Made by a program: the position numbers and the translations under genes
Origin: Drosophila persimilis
Taxonomy: Eukaryota; Arthropoda; Insecta; Diptera; Drosophilidae
Length of the DNA: 64,000 bases
Direction of reading: 5' to 3'
Assembly (NCBI RefSeq): GCF_003286085.1
Contig: NW_020825294.1
Coordinates: 8,556,001 to 8,620,000 of the forward strand
The notes under the pieces: model-generated
What the model saw: only the letters and a program-made list of their open reading frames with translations
What the model was told of the DNA's origin: nothing
The model's database searches: none
In this document: piece after piece, positions 1 through 10,610 of the stretch
Numbering within the stretch: the first letter of the stretch is position 1
Layout: each line of letters begins with the position of its first letter

Positions 1-228
1 AATGGGCTAAACAGAGTGCTTAGTATGGCCAACAAGGGGACACACGCAATGCTCCCTAATCAGCTTAGTCGGCGATGGAGATGGTGACGGAGGGAATCGG
101 GGGGCAGATGACGACAGCACGGTGACAACAATGGCTGTAATGCCGACGCATTGACAGGATAACGAAGCATGAATAGGCACGAAACCTGCGCGAATGTCCC
201 GCGAACAAAGCGATATCGTAAACGGACA

Positions 229-257
229 CGGAGATGGAGATGGAGACGGAGACGGAG
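229..257. repeat. GGAGAY hexamer repeat
   Basis: Short tandem repeat alternating GGAGAT and GGAGAC units, seen directly. It gives rise to low-complexity Ser/Pro-rich open frames on the opposite strand that are not genes. Confidence 0.8.
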
Positions 258-385
258 TCAAGGCAGCTGCTACAAGTGCAGGCCAAGGACAATAGAGCTT
301 CTTGGGTAGTTTGGGGTCTGGGTCTGGCAATGGGCCTGGTCCTCGGGTCGGGGGTCATTCACAATTTGGCGATAACAATGGCACA

Positions 386-392
386 CAGGTAG
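386..392 (+). promoter_or_regulatory. CAGGTAG TAGteam/Zelda-type motif
   Basis: Exact match to CAGGTAG, the optimal Zelda-binding heptamer of early-expressed Drosophila genes. It lies about 4.1 kb upstream of the snail start site. A single heptamer can occur by chance, so the functional call is weak. Confidence 0.3.
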
Positions 393-705
393 CCCCGCAG
401 CCGTGGAGATGGAGATAGAAACGGCACCCGCACATAATCGCCGACAGACAACCCGATACGGCCAGGTGATCCAACTTTTTGATTTCTTCTGGCTAAAGGA
501 CATTGATACGGCGGCGGGTTCCTGGAAGCAATTCCTTTCGCTGGCTTTTCAAAACATTTACCCCAGTGTTCGACCGTTGGGTTTATTGTGTCGTGGACCT
601 ATTGATTGTGCAATGCACCCGGGCCAGAGCCGGAGCCAGGGCCCGTGGCAGAGATTTCCCCTCTTCGATTTATGGATCGAAGTCTCATTGTTGTGTGCCA
701 AAAAC

Positions 706-742
706 CAACAGCAACAACAGCAGCAGCAACAACATCAGCAGG
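706..742. repeat. CAG/CAA repeat
   Basis: Mixed CAG/CAA trinucleotide tract in non-coding DNA. It would encode polyglutamine in one frame, but the surrounding frame shows no conserved domain, so it is treated as a microsatellite. Confidence 0.8.
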
Positions 743-1722
743 AGCTGCAGTCGGGCTCTCCCTATCGCTCCGCTCCGCACCGGTCCTGGCCTGGCCTGGG
801 GGTAGCAATCAACCATTCATTGTCAACGAGATCACACATCGTATATCTTGGCCTAGAGTTTGTTTTCTTTGGTGGTATTCGAAATGTTCGTTCCTTTCTT
901 TCCTTTCTCCTCGGCTCTATTCATTGCTTTTTGCAAAAGGTGCACCGGGCCAGGTGAGCGAGCACTGGCGGTGATTCGGAGATGCTGTTAGGATATGGCG
1001 CGATGGGGACTGCCATAGGGCAACACGGACAAGATAGCGAAGACCTGAAAGCTGTGAAAGCAGATACAGAAAAACTGCTCTCGGGGACGAAAAGAGAGGC
1101 GGAATATAGTTAACAGAGATCTAGAAAGATTTAACTAAGGGAAGGATAACGAAGCCTAGAATGAAGTTTTGCTACTGCTATCCCAAAAGGGCAAGGCCCT
1201 ATCCCAAACTCCCTGGGCCAAAGCGGTACCCATGGTAGACCGAGTAGAGACTGATTGTTGTGGCAACATATAGTATGCTATGATCGTAAGGGAAGACTTT
1301 TAGACACAATAATACTATACTGCGGGGGTTGCCGAAGCCAAGAATCTCCATGCTAATACTAGATCAGCCATTTTCTCGATTTACCAGTGTTTGAGAGCAA
1401 TACTTCCAAATGGATTCCCGCTAGAATCTTGGTCCTGTCTTATGGGTTCCCTCTCGGCATTCTCTCGCTCTTCATCTGTCAATTTTCTTCATCTCTGGTG
1501 GGTTTCAACTCTCTGCAGTATTCTGTAGATTTACGAGCCTGGCTCCTCTTCCAACAATACACTCCGGAGTCTCTACATCACTGCCATTGTCGGCTATAAC
1601 AAATGAGCCAGCACAAGGTGCAAAAATGGGACGGGCCCATTGTCTGCGGAAAACAACAACAGGCCACCGGCAACTGGCCAGAGGGAAGAGGTAAGAGCGG
1701 AGAGGCAAGATTAGCAGAAAGC

Positions 1723-2232
1723 CAGGCAGCACCTGTAGAAATTCCGATAGCGCTGGCTCGCATGAATGAAAGATGGAAAACGGCTTGGGTGGAAATTATG
1801 CGGACAATCTCTACCTAATGCTAATGAGCGGACCAGCCCGGATCGGAGTCTGCAGTTCAGGTACATCAACCGATCAGTGGACGACAAGTGCGAATGCGGC
1901 CGAAGGTGGCTGGGTTTTTCTGCGCGATGAATGAAAGGAGTCGGACTCTCCGGCGGCCTGTGGCCTGTGTCCCGCGGCAATTCCGCGGCCGCACTGCGCG
2001 GTGATGATGAGGAGGTACTGTCCTGGAGCTGGCATGGCGGTTAATTGCGCGGAATAACACACGTATTCCGTCAGAGGTAGGTAGATGGAGTCGGGGACAT
2101 TTCCCGCGGCCCGCTCATCGGTGTTTTGCTTGAGTTTGGCTGACTCGTAATTGGATAATCCGGGAAATTGCTTTAAATCCAACGCTGATCCACATCCGGA
2201 CAAGGTGGTGGCCTGTTCGAAAGGGAAATTCT
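1723..2232. promoter_or_regulatory. Candidate early snail enhancer (TAGteam and Rel-like sites)
   Basis: Four TAGteam-family heptamers occur within about 360 bp: CAGGCAG (1723-1729), CTACCTA (1811-1817, minus-strand TAGGTAG), CAGGTAC (1858-1864) and TAGGTAG (2078-2084). They are joined by a near-palindromic GGGGACATTTCCC (2093-2105), resembling a Rel/Dorsal site, and by GGGAAATTGC (2162-2171) and GGGAAATTCT (2223-2232). The cluster lies about 2.2-2.8 kb upstream of the predicted start site. Dorsal, Twist and Zelda activation of snail from proximal upstream DNA is well established in Drosophila; assigning that role to this interval is inference. Confidence 0.4.
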
Positions 2233-3824
2233 GACGGTCCTGGGATTCTTCGCTCTCAGTTAGGATCCTCGGATAGGATAGGATCGATCGCGTTGGAATT
2301 TTTTTTTGTCACGTCCTGGGTTTATGAAAACTTTTGGGTTGATTTGCTTTGGTTTTTTCACAAATATTCTCCTGGGAACAACCTCATCCTCCTCCATGTG
2401 TACCGCGCCGGAAAATGCGCACTTCTGATTTGGTTTTTTTGATGACTGGGAAATTGGTTTCTAGCCGACAGTCTGCTGCTTGGGAAAAATTGTTTCGAGG
2501 AGAGAGTTGGGAAAGTTCTAGATGTGGGTCCTGATGGGCGGTGTAACAGTCTCAGCCTCAGACTCAGCCTCGAAGTGGGTGGAACAGTTGTTTGTGCGAT
2601 GAGGCTATCGCCAGTCAAAGATCAGGGGAGGAGTACGGCAACAACATTCTGATAATTTCTTTCCAATATTTGGTGGAATTTTTGTATTGAATATTTTTAC
2701 CAATGTTAACCTTTTGGTCTGCAATATTTTAGTTAGATAGTTAGGCCTTCTGGAAATATGTAGTGTATACTCTATAGCTTTCATAAGAAAAACCTGAGCA
2801 AATGAGTAAAACTTTGTTGTTTTCCACTATAAATAAACAATAATTCTTTTCTATAAGGCTATTTGTCAGAAGTTTTAGATGATTTGAAACACAACTAATT
2901 TGTATTTTATTTATTGACCCTAGTCGTTGTAGGTTTAAGCGAAATAATTTTTAAAAGCAGCAGAATAATCCTGAATTAGGATTGTTTGAGCAGTTGCTGC
3001 AGCTCTGACACCTTTTTAATCAATTATTTGTTATCATTTACGTTAATTCCTTTGAAATGCAGTAAATAGTACTTGCATCAAAACTTTTTGAATTGTTTCT
3101 AAAATCGAATAGATCGCGGGTACATCTGCGGTATGGAAACAACACATTTTTATACAATAATTCGAAGTCCTTTTTGTTTTGCCTTGGGTTTTCCGATCTC
3201 TGAAATATGTAGCGTATTATTCGAAGACTTTATTTTGGCACTAGATTTAAAACAGTTCTTTCATGAAAGCCTTTGTCCTTTGCGCAGTACTCTGAAAATG
3301 CTATACCTCAAAGGTAGCGCATATCTTTTACTTAAGATCATTTATAGTAATTTATAGTTGAGCTTGGCAAATATCGTGAGAAAAACAACTGTAACTGTGT
3401 AAGTTCACAGGAGCCTTGTAGAATCTCCAAGGACCTCCAGGTTGGAACTTTAATTTGTGTCTTTCGCATAGTATCGATCGATGAGCTCAACGAGGCTCTG
3501 GAGATGATTCATAAGTCAGAGAAAAGTGCACCCCAGAGCCAGCAGACACTGCGAGTATAGCCTAGGGCTGGCACTCGGCTCATTATCAACTGCTTCGCGG
3601 CACTATTTATAGAGCACCTCTCCGCCAAGGTGTCATTTTTGAAGCCCGTGCTGCTCAGGTTCAACTCCCCTCCAGTTTATGGCCCCGGCCTGCGGGGACA
3701 GATGTGCGGCGGCCGAGTACTCGATGCACTTAGAGCGCAAATGGAATGCAGAAACCACCCCAAACAATCCGACAGAGAGTCGGCGTCCAATTTGACTCGT
3801 GGAAAATACCAGCTATATACCGGC

Positions 3825-3833
3825 TATAAATAG
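3825..3833 (+). promoter_or_regulatory. Isolated TATAAATAG box upstream of snail
   Basis: A consensus-quality TATA box sits about 650 bp upstream of the main snail start site. No good initiator is visible 30 bp downstream and no coding frame follows directly. It could be an alternative or enhancer-associated start, or chance. Confidence 0.2.
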
Positions 3834-4170
3834 AAGCTCCGAGAAGAGAGCGCTGCCGAGCCCGAACCTGCAGGAGATTGACGATCTCCTGAGGGGGAGA
3901 CAGGGACCCGGGGAGACGGCAGGAGATGTTTTGACGAGTTATTACAGCACGGATGCGGGGCAATCGGAGAACCCTGGGTATCACTCGCAGAGGTGACTGG
4001 AGGTCTGAAAGCGAGAAGCTGTCATAAGTTACCTACGAGAGCGAAGAGCCGAGAGCTTGGATCACCGGCCTGCCATTCTCTGCCCTCTCTCTGAGTGTGG
4101 GGAGGGGGAGGGTGCGCCTGCGTTGGATGCTCGACGCTCGTGGATTCCGGTGTACTTCCCAGGGAGAGCG

Positions 4171-4177
4171 CAGGTAG
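4171..4177 (+). promoter_or_regulatory. CAGGTAG TAGteam/Zelda motif, promoter-proximal
   Basis: Exact CAGGTAG about 300 bp upstream of the predicted snail start site. A second family member, TAGGTAG, lies at 4310-4316, about 160 bp upstream. Promoter-proximal TAGteam sites are typical of genes activated before the mid-blastula transition, which fits early snail expression. Confidence 0.5.
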
Positions 4178-4309
4178 AGGAGAGCCCCTGAGAACTCCCG
4201 TGAGCGAGGGAGAGCGACAAATGGGAAACACGCAATAAGGGTATGGGAAAAGTGTCGATGTGCCTGTTGTTGTTGTCGTTGTTGCTGGTTGCCGTTTGCC
4301 GTTTGCTGG

Positions 4310-4316
4310 TAGGTAG
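4310..4316 (+). promoter_or_regulatory. TAGGTAG TAGteam-family motif
   Basis: Second promoter-proximal TAGteam heptamer of snail, 139 bp downstream of the CAGGTAG and about 160 bp upstream of the predicted start site. Confidence 0.4.
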
Positions 4317-4345
4317 CAACAACGCACACGTGCGCCTGCCACCTA

Positions 4346-4366
4346 GTGTGTGTGTGTGTGTGTGTG
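4346..4366. repeat. (GT)n microsatellite in the snail promoter region
   Basis: About ten GT dinucleotides directly upstream of the TATA box. Alternating purine-pyrimidine DNA of this type can adopt Z-form and is often polymorphic. Confidence 0.9.
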
Positions 4367-4439
4367 AACTGAAGAAGAACCACCACCAAATCGAAGCAGA
4401 AGCAGAGCGGCAGAGAAGCAGCAGCCCCGAGCTCTGGCG

Positions 4440-4475
4440 TATAAAAGAGAGTGCCCGGCCCTCGACCTGTCACAC
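4440..4475 (+). promoter_or_regulatory. sna: snail core promoter: TATA box and initiator
   Basis: TATAAAAG starts at 4440. An initiator-like TCACAC lies at 4470-4475, putting the likely start site at A4472, about 32 bp after the first T. This spacing is standard for a TATA promoter. The resulting 5' UTR is about 150 nt and contains an (AC)n tract. Snail is a known TATA-containing gene with paused polymerase in Drosophila embryos. The exact start base is inferred from spacing. Confidence 0.75.
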
Positions 4476-4594
4476 CAACCTCAGCGCTCGTTGAGTAAGC
4501 AACGCCACACTCACTCACAGCCACGATCTCTCAGTGAACTAACCCGGAACTACCTCTCAACCGATCTTGCCCAACGCAAATCGTACCCCTCTCA

Positions 4595-4612
4595 ACACAC
4601 ACACACACACAC
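4595..4612. repeat. (AC)n tract in the snail 5' UTR
   Basis: Nine AC dinucleotides ending 9 nt before the snail start codon. Its position just ahead of the ATG makes length variation potentially visible to translation, but no effect can be read from sequence. Confidence 0.85.
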
Positions 4613-4621
4613 CGCTGCACA

Positions 4622-5848
4622 ATGGCCGCCAACTACAAGAGCTGCCCGCTGAAGAAGCGCCCCTTCGTCTTCGTGGAGGAGCACCCGCAAACGGAGGCCT
4701 TGGCCCTGACCAAGAACTCCTCGTTTGCCGCACTCCCCGCCGGAGAGGATCAGCCGCAGGATCTGTCGCTCAAGCGCAAGGCCAGCCGCGAGCTGGACTT
4801 TGAGGATTACGAACTGCCCGCCAAGCGCGAATACGTCCTGAACCTCTCCAAGACCCCGGAGACGCCGCGATCGGCCTCGCCCCTGTGCTCGGCCCTCCTC
4901 TCGCCGATAGCCGAGCACTCGGATTACCAGCCCGAGTCGGAGTCCCAGGCCCAGCCCATCGACATTCACATGCGCGGACTGACGGCCGCCACGGCCGGGT
5001 ACACGACCAACCCGTACCAGTCGGCATTCGTGATGGCTGCCGGATGCAACCCCATCTCGGCCCTGTGGAGCAGCTACCAGCCGCACATCGCCAGCCACCT
5101 GAGCGCCTTCCCGTCGCCGGCCAGCTCCATGGCCAGCTCGATGGCCTCCCCGCACTCGGTGTACAGCTACCAGCAGATGACGCCGCCCTCGAGTCCCGGC
5201 TCGGAGGCCAGCTCCGAGCCCGAGGATCTCTCCGTGCGCAACGACATTCCCCTGCCGGCCCTGTTCCACCTCTTCGACGAGGCCCGCAGCAGCAGTGCCA
5301 GCTCCAGCAGCGGCAGCGTTGGCTCCTACGCCTACTTGGCCGCCAGCAGTGCTCCAAATGCCAGTGGCGCCGTTGGCTCCGCCTCGAGCGCCGCCAAGAA
5401 CTACCGCTTCAAGTGTGACCAGTGCCAGAAGATGTACTCCACGTCCATCGGGCTGTCCAAGCACCGCCAGTTCCACTGCCCGGCCGCCGAGTGCAACCAG
5501 GAGAAGAAGACGCACTCCTGCGAGGAATGCGGCAAGCTGTACACCACCATCGGGGCCCTCAAGATGCATATCCGCACCCACACGCTGCCCTGCAAGTGCC
5601 CCATCTGCGGCAAGGCCTTCTCGCGGCCCTGGCTGCTCCAAGGCCACATCCGCACCCACACCGGCGAGAAGCCCTTCCAGTGCCCGGACTGCCCGCGCTC
5701 CTTCGCCGACCGCTCCAACCTGCGCGCCCACCAGCAGACTCACGTGGACGTGAAGAAGTACGCCTGCCAGGTGTGCCACAAGTCCTTCTCTCGCATGTCG
5801 CTCCTCAACAAGCACTCCGCCTCCAACTGCACCATCACGATTGCGTAG
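4622..5848 (+). CDS. sna: Snail zinc-finger transcriptional repressor
   Basis: A 408-residue protein, close to the roughly 390 residues of D. melanogaster Snail. The N-terminus carries the conserved CPLKKRP box (residues 8-14). Two CtBP-binding motifs are visible: PQDLSLK (45-51) and PEDLSVR (200-206). Residues 220-258 are Ser/Ala-rich. Five zinc fingers follow: C265/C268-H281/H285, C300/C303-H316/H320, C326/C329-H342/H346, C354/C357-H370/H374, and an atypical C2HC finger C382/C385-H398/C403. The protein ends in the Snail C-terminus CTITIA. It acts in the nucleus, binding CAGGTG-type E-boxes and recruiting CtBP to repress ectodermal genes in presumptive mesoderm; it also acts in neuroblasts and is a founding EMT regulator. 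The start has a good Kozak context (cacaATG) and lies about 150 nt after a TATA-driven start site. The gene appears intronless. Confidence 0.98.
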   Translation: MAANYKSCPLKKRPFVFVEEHPQTEALALTKNSSFAALPAGEDQPQDLSLKRKASRELDFEDYELPAKREYVLNLSKTPETPRSASPLCSALLSPIAEHSDYQPESESQAQPIDIHMRGLTAATAGYTTNPYQSAFVMAAGCNPISALWSSYQPHIASHLSAFPSPASSMASSMASPHSVYSYQQMTPPSSPGSEASSEPEDLSVRNDIPLPALFHLFDEARSSSASSSSGSVGSYAYLAASSAPNASGAVGSASSAAKNYRFKCDQCQKMYSTSIGLSKHRQFHCPAAECNQEKKTHSCEECGKLYTTIGALKMHIRTHTLPCKCPICGKAFSRPWLLQGHIRTHTGEKPFQCPDCPRSFADRSNLRAHQQTHVDVKKYACQVCHKSFSRMSLLNKHSASNCTITIA

Positions 5849-5931
5849 TCGGGAGTCGACCCCAGGCGGGGCACGTTGACTGTGCCCCAACGAAGCTGAC
5901 ACATTCCGCTGGCGAAGACCAAACTACAGAC

Positions 5932-5937
5932 AATAAA
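5932..5937 (+). terminator. sna: Proximal poly(A) signal of snail
   Basis: AATAAA about 84 nt after the stop codon. Use here would give a very short 3' UTR, so the distal signal near 6221 is the more likely main site. Confidence 0.35.
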
Positions 5938-6220
5938 TCCACTCAGATGCTAGTTAACATTAGTTATCCCTAAGTCGATTCGGTTTTGGTGCTATAGTTA
6001 GGACGATTATCCCCACAACAACTCTCTATTTATATCAGTTATAGCTCTCGTAGATCCTAAGTTCATGTATATTTGCCCATCATCACAGCAGCATTTGACC
6101 AAATTTAACCATTTAGTTTTCTAGTTTATTTAACAGACTATTTTTACTCACGTATTCTCATTATGTTAAACCACTGTTGTTAAGACTTTTACTAATTTTA
6201 AGAACATCTATTTTTATGAA

Positions 6221-6226
6221 AATAAA
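6221..6226 (+). terminator. sna: Distal poly(A) signal of snail
   Basis: AATAAA at the end of an AT-rich 3' UTR of about 375-395 nt, after which base composition changes and unrelated intergenic sequence begins. Cleavage is expected about 10-30 nt downstream. Confidence 0.7.
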
Positions 6227-6670
6227 ATTACAAAAATCACCACGAACTTGGCCATCTCTCCATCTTCCATGAGCACAACAAGAAACACATATTCAGGGAT
6301 CATTTCATCCACAGGAAGCCAGCCTCATTCCTTCGGTGCTTCGTGTACTTTGTGACAATTTGCCGAGCAGCAGCCCAACCCTCTCTCTCAGTCAATAGAG
6401 CACAAAGGCATATCGAGTTCTCGGCGAAAACACCTTTGCCAAATGCAAACAAAATGCAACCGATTTATCATGCACTTCCTCTTAACCCGCCCCCACAATG
6501 TGCCATCAATGCGTATTCGGAACATCTGAAATTTGCACCTTTTGCCAGTGCAAACATTTAATTAGCTGCCCCTCCAATCCGGGACAGACGACACTGCACA
6601 TTTCCGGGTCCCTCTGGGGTTTCTCCAATCCTTTTCCAACTTTCATCGGTGTTTGCCGAACGGATCTCGG

Positions 6671-6690
6671 CGCATGCGCATGCGCATGCA
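6671..6690. repeat. GCATGC alternating purine-pyrimidine palindrome
   Basis: Three overlapping GCATGC units form an 18-bp self-complementary tract of strictly alternating purines and pyrimidines, which could form Z-DNA or a cruciform. Confidence 0.7.
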
Positions 6691-7700
6691 GTGCCACGAT
6701 GTGCAGGTGATAACCGTAGTGACGGCGGCTGCTTATCGAGGTCGGTCCTTGTTGATTGACATGCCGTCCTGCCAGACGGTAGTTCGCTGATTTGGTCGGG
6801 AGTCTAGACCCAGACGAGGTTTATCTGCTGACTGCGCAGGGTGTTTGATTAGAGCCGTGCACTGTATTTGTTTGTGTGTTGATAAGACTTAATCCCCGAC
6901 AGGTACGGATATGGTTACGAGTCCCAGTGGATCGTATGTGGATCCCAATGATCGAACCATTAGCGACAGCAACACCTTTTGACCATAAATAAGACAGCCC
7001 ACAAAAAGCGGACCATTCCTGGAAGGTTTCGGGCGGAACAATGGACAATAATTTCACTTCCTTGGTAATCAGAGCGCGTCTCTTGTGCAATTGCAAAAAA
7101 ACTAGAACTGGTCGCAACGAATCAGCTGGGAGGAAACACCTTGCGGGCCAGACAATGGGAAGTCAGGACTCGGTGTACCTGTCGCCCGATTGTCTGCCCG
7201 ACCAGGCCTTGTCCTCACCCAGTGACCTACTACGAAGAGCCGTTCCTCCGCACGGTTTGGCCAGCTCCTGTGATCTGTGCCGCCTATTGTTCCCGCGGCA
7301 TCCTTTGGCTCGCCCATTGTCCTGGCCATAATCAGGTCTTAGGGAGGCAATCACAGCCGCTGGAGTCAGAGTCAGCCAGCTCATTGCGCTTCGGTGCATG
7401 CAAATCCTTTTGATTGAATCGAGAGCCACCTGAGTCGCAGTACCCTATTCCCCATTAGTCCAGGCGGGCGACCGAACAACACGATAACAAATTGCATTTG
7501 ACAAAGGCAACCCAGCAACCCAGCACCGAGGCCAAGCCAGATGCGATCGATGGAAGCAGCATACGAGAGGCCTCACCTGATGGGATGGCATGGCATAGGA
7601 TGGGATCCGATGCGATGCGATTCCGATTTCGATTCCAATTCCATGCCATACAAATCGATGGCGGGCCATGATACAAGTCGCGGCATTTGTAATTGCTGGG

Positions 7701-7774
7701 ACAACAACAACAACAGCAGCATCGACTGCGACTGCAAGACCAAGACGACAACGACGACGACGACGAGGAGGAGG
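7701..7774. repeat. ACA/GAC/GAG trinucleotide tract
   Basis: Degenerate trinucleotide array moving from CAA through CGA to GAG units. It has no coding context. Confidence 0.75.
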
Positions 7775-10576
7775 CAATCAGCGAGCGGCGCATGTCACAC
7801 AGAAATGGAAAAAGAAAGAAAGACAAAAAGCTCATGCAAAACAAACATTAGGAAATCCAATACCGAGTGGAGTGGAGTGGAGTGGATGCGAGGAGCTGAT
7901 CGGAGCGGTGCAGAGCGGAGCGGTCTGGGCTCAGATCAGGCAGCCAGCAGCCACTTAGGCAGTCAGTCAGTGGTAGGAAGGCTGGAGTCGAGGAGTCGAG
8001 GAGTCGTGGTCGGTTCGGTCGTTTAGGACGTCTGAGATTACGGCCGATTACGTTTTACTCCAAATTTGTATGCTGCCAGAGTTGTAATTGAAAAAGCATC
8101 AACATTAATCTTGGTAACTCTCCCGCACACACATTGCCATCGCCAGCGCTGTGCGACTCGCGATTTTCGATTTCGATTCGGATTTGGATTTGGATTTCGT
8201 AACCCCGCGAGAGAGATCCGACTGCAGATAGGCGGGTGTAAGTGTGGGTTAGTCTATTGCTGCCAAATGCTTCGACATGGCCAAAAACATATTGCTTAAT
8301 CGCAGCGCTGATGTGGAGCAGAAGATATGATCTCTGGGCAAACCCCCTGCTCCTCGTCGGGGAGCCATCATCCAGCCTGATGATGACGACCACGACGACG
8401 ACTCCGACGACAAGTGAGCGATGTGCGATCGCCGATCGCATTGCATAAATCAAAACCCGGAGAGAAATTGCGCCGCCGACTGACAGCCCAGCCACGACAA
8501 CTGTCCATCTGCGCGCCCCTCTCCCCGCTTCCGCTCCCCGCTCTTGGCCTTATGCCGCGCCACATGCAAATGATCGTGCCCAACATTCGACACCGTCTCC
8601 AGGCATTGGCATTGCCAACCTGTCAGCGATCAGCGACCTTAACTGTAAAGCGGGTCCCACAGACCGCAAAGGTTCTAGTCTTCCTCTCTTCTAGTCTTCA
8701 ACCAGTCTGGGCTGCAGTTTTGAGTTACATGACCAGAGACCAGAGAAACGTGGCGTTAGTAGTCGCTAAGTGCAGTCAAAGCCTCAGTCCGGACTCCATC
8801 CTGTGGCCATCAACTTGATGAAGATCACCCATCACCCGCTCCCCCTCTCTACCGCCCAGTGGGCTGCGCTTCGTGCCTTCGATGCTGTAGATCGCCAAGC
8901 GTTGATAAATGTTGTTACTTGTCGTTCGCCAGTTGTAGTTTTCCTAGTTGTCGACAAGCCCGATCGATGGGTGGTTATAGTTGACATGTCGCTTTGTGTT
9001 TCCTCTGCTCATCATCATCATCGTCATCCTCATCGCTGTAGTGGATGTGGATGATCGCAGAGGAGAGAGAACAGACCTAGCGAGACATAGAGACATGGGC
9101 AGAGCGGCAACCACGATCGCCTCAGGGCTGCCCCACTGATTGCCATTGACATGTTTGGCGTCCCGATCCCGGGCAAAACGGTTAATTGTGGTTATGATTT
9201 CGTCGTCTTCGCTGCTTGTCGCTGCCTCCGTCTGCAATCAGTTTAATTAGTGGCCTTATATGCTACACGAAAATTACGTTTGCTTCCTGCTCGGCATCTG
9301 GGACTCATCTTCATCTGCGATTTGAATTTCTTATGAGCAGCGGACGAGTTATAAATATTGCATTAAGTACACGCTCAAAGGGTGGACGGTCCCTCAGAGT
9401 CCCCGCTCTGCACCACCCATTCCCATCGAGTCCCCCCCTCCATCGGGCATATCCGATTCGTTAATTTGCAGGCAAATCGATTCGATTCCATTCCATTCCA
9501 CTCCATCGTCCGCCCATCGATTGCATCTACTTGACACACATCGCACGCAAATCGATGCGGTAGCATTTACAAATATACCCGCATGCCGGCTCCAGATTAT
9601 ACCGCCCCAAAGCGTTTACAAAAGATGCGACTCGATGTCCAAAAATAGCCCTCTCCGTTCGGTGGCTTGGAGACTGATGCTCCGGCCTACGCCAAAAATG
9701 ATTTATGTATGTGACTTTCTTCGCTCTCCCAGAAGTGGGCCTGCCTCGTTGGGGGATCGCTGTGAGAGTTTTCGAGTAGGTAATGCGCCTGGCCATTACG
9801 ATCCATTGACAGCCGTTCATCACGGATCTCCTCTCGGGAAAGGGCAGGGGAACGGGAACGGGCACCTATGCATCTGGCGACTTGTTCTGGCAATCCCAAA
9901 TCGAAAATCTATGAAAATATATGCTGTGCGGAGTGTTGCAACCCATTCACGTGTTGGACCCCAGCCGAACACATGCGCGGAGAAGGGCCCCCGAGGCGGT
10001 ATGCAAATCGCTCAGCGACTTATGATCGACCGCAGCCCGCGGCTGGCCCCATCCCTGCCTAGCTGACGTACTCGACTAGCCCCCCTGCTACTGAAATATG
10101 CATGAGCGAAAGACTTTCTTCCGTTTCCGCTGCCGCCGGAGCGGGACTCTGCGATGCATTTAACGACCCGAAGAAGATACAGAAGTGTCGGCCACACTCC
10201 ATAAACTAACAGTCTCGAAGATTGTAGAACCCAGGCCTGCGGGGGGGAGGGGGGGCAATTAACTCTATCGACAGGCGCGGCGAGACGCACAACTGTCGGA
10301 CCGTCTGCTTATCGTTCGGCGTTTACCTGTTCTGATTTGAGCGCTGAAAGTGAAACCGTAAATCCTCGAGGGTCTAATTTGAGTCGAGTCTTTGGGCTAT
10401 CAAATCAAACATCAGGTGTCGGCATTGCCTTGTGGCCTTATCCTTCCCTTCGATGGTTTCATTGAGATCCCCGGCTGCCACTGTCGGCAGCCCGATGCTG
10501 ATGATGATGATCACATTTTGGTCAGCTCGTAATTAATTTCAGCACTGCCCAAAATAGATACATCTTCTGACCAGAC

Positions 10577-10610
10577 CCAGTTCGGGCCAGTTCGGGCCAG
10601 CTCGGGCCAG
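10577..10610. repeat. Tandem CCAGTTCGGG repeat
   Basis: Three near-identical 10-bp units in a row, the third with one base change (CTCGGG). It is a small minisatellite in non-coding DNA. Confidence 0.75.

Larger units (their letters stand above)
1..4439. other. snail upstream non-coding region
   Basis: No convincing coding gene is visible in this stretch. Open frames are short, overlap one another on both strands, and consist of simple-repeat translations (Ser-Pro, Gln). The region holds TAGteam-type heptamers at 386, 1723, 1811, 1858, 2078, 4171 and 4310, a Rel-like site at 2093-2105, a CAG/CAA tract near 706-742 and an AT-rich segment at about 2640-3400. In Drosophila the proximal mesoderm enhancer of snail lies within a few kb upstream of the promoter, so this region probably contains its counterpart; that is inference from position and motifs. 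Confidence 0.7.

Noticed and set aside
403..957. 184-codon open frame upstream of snail
   Set aside because: No domain, a CAG/CAA tract in the middle, and several overlapping frames of similar size; no codon-bias match to the real genes.
4592..5902. 436-codon open frame antisense to snail
   Set aside because: Same GC3 shadow effect; no recognisable domain, and it covers the highly conserved zinc-finger coding sequence.
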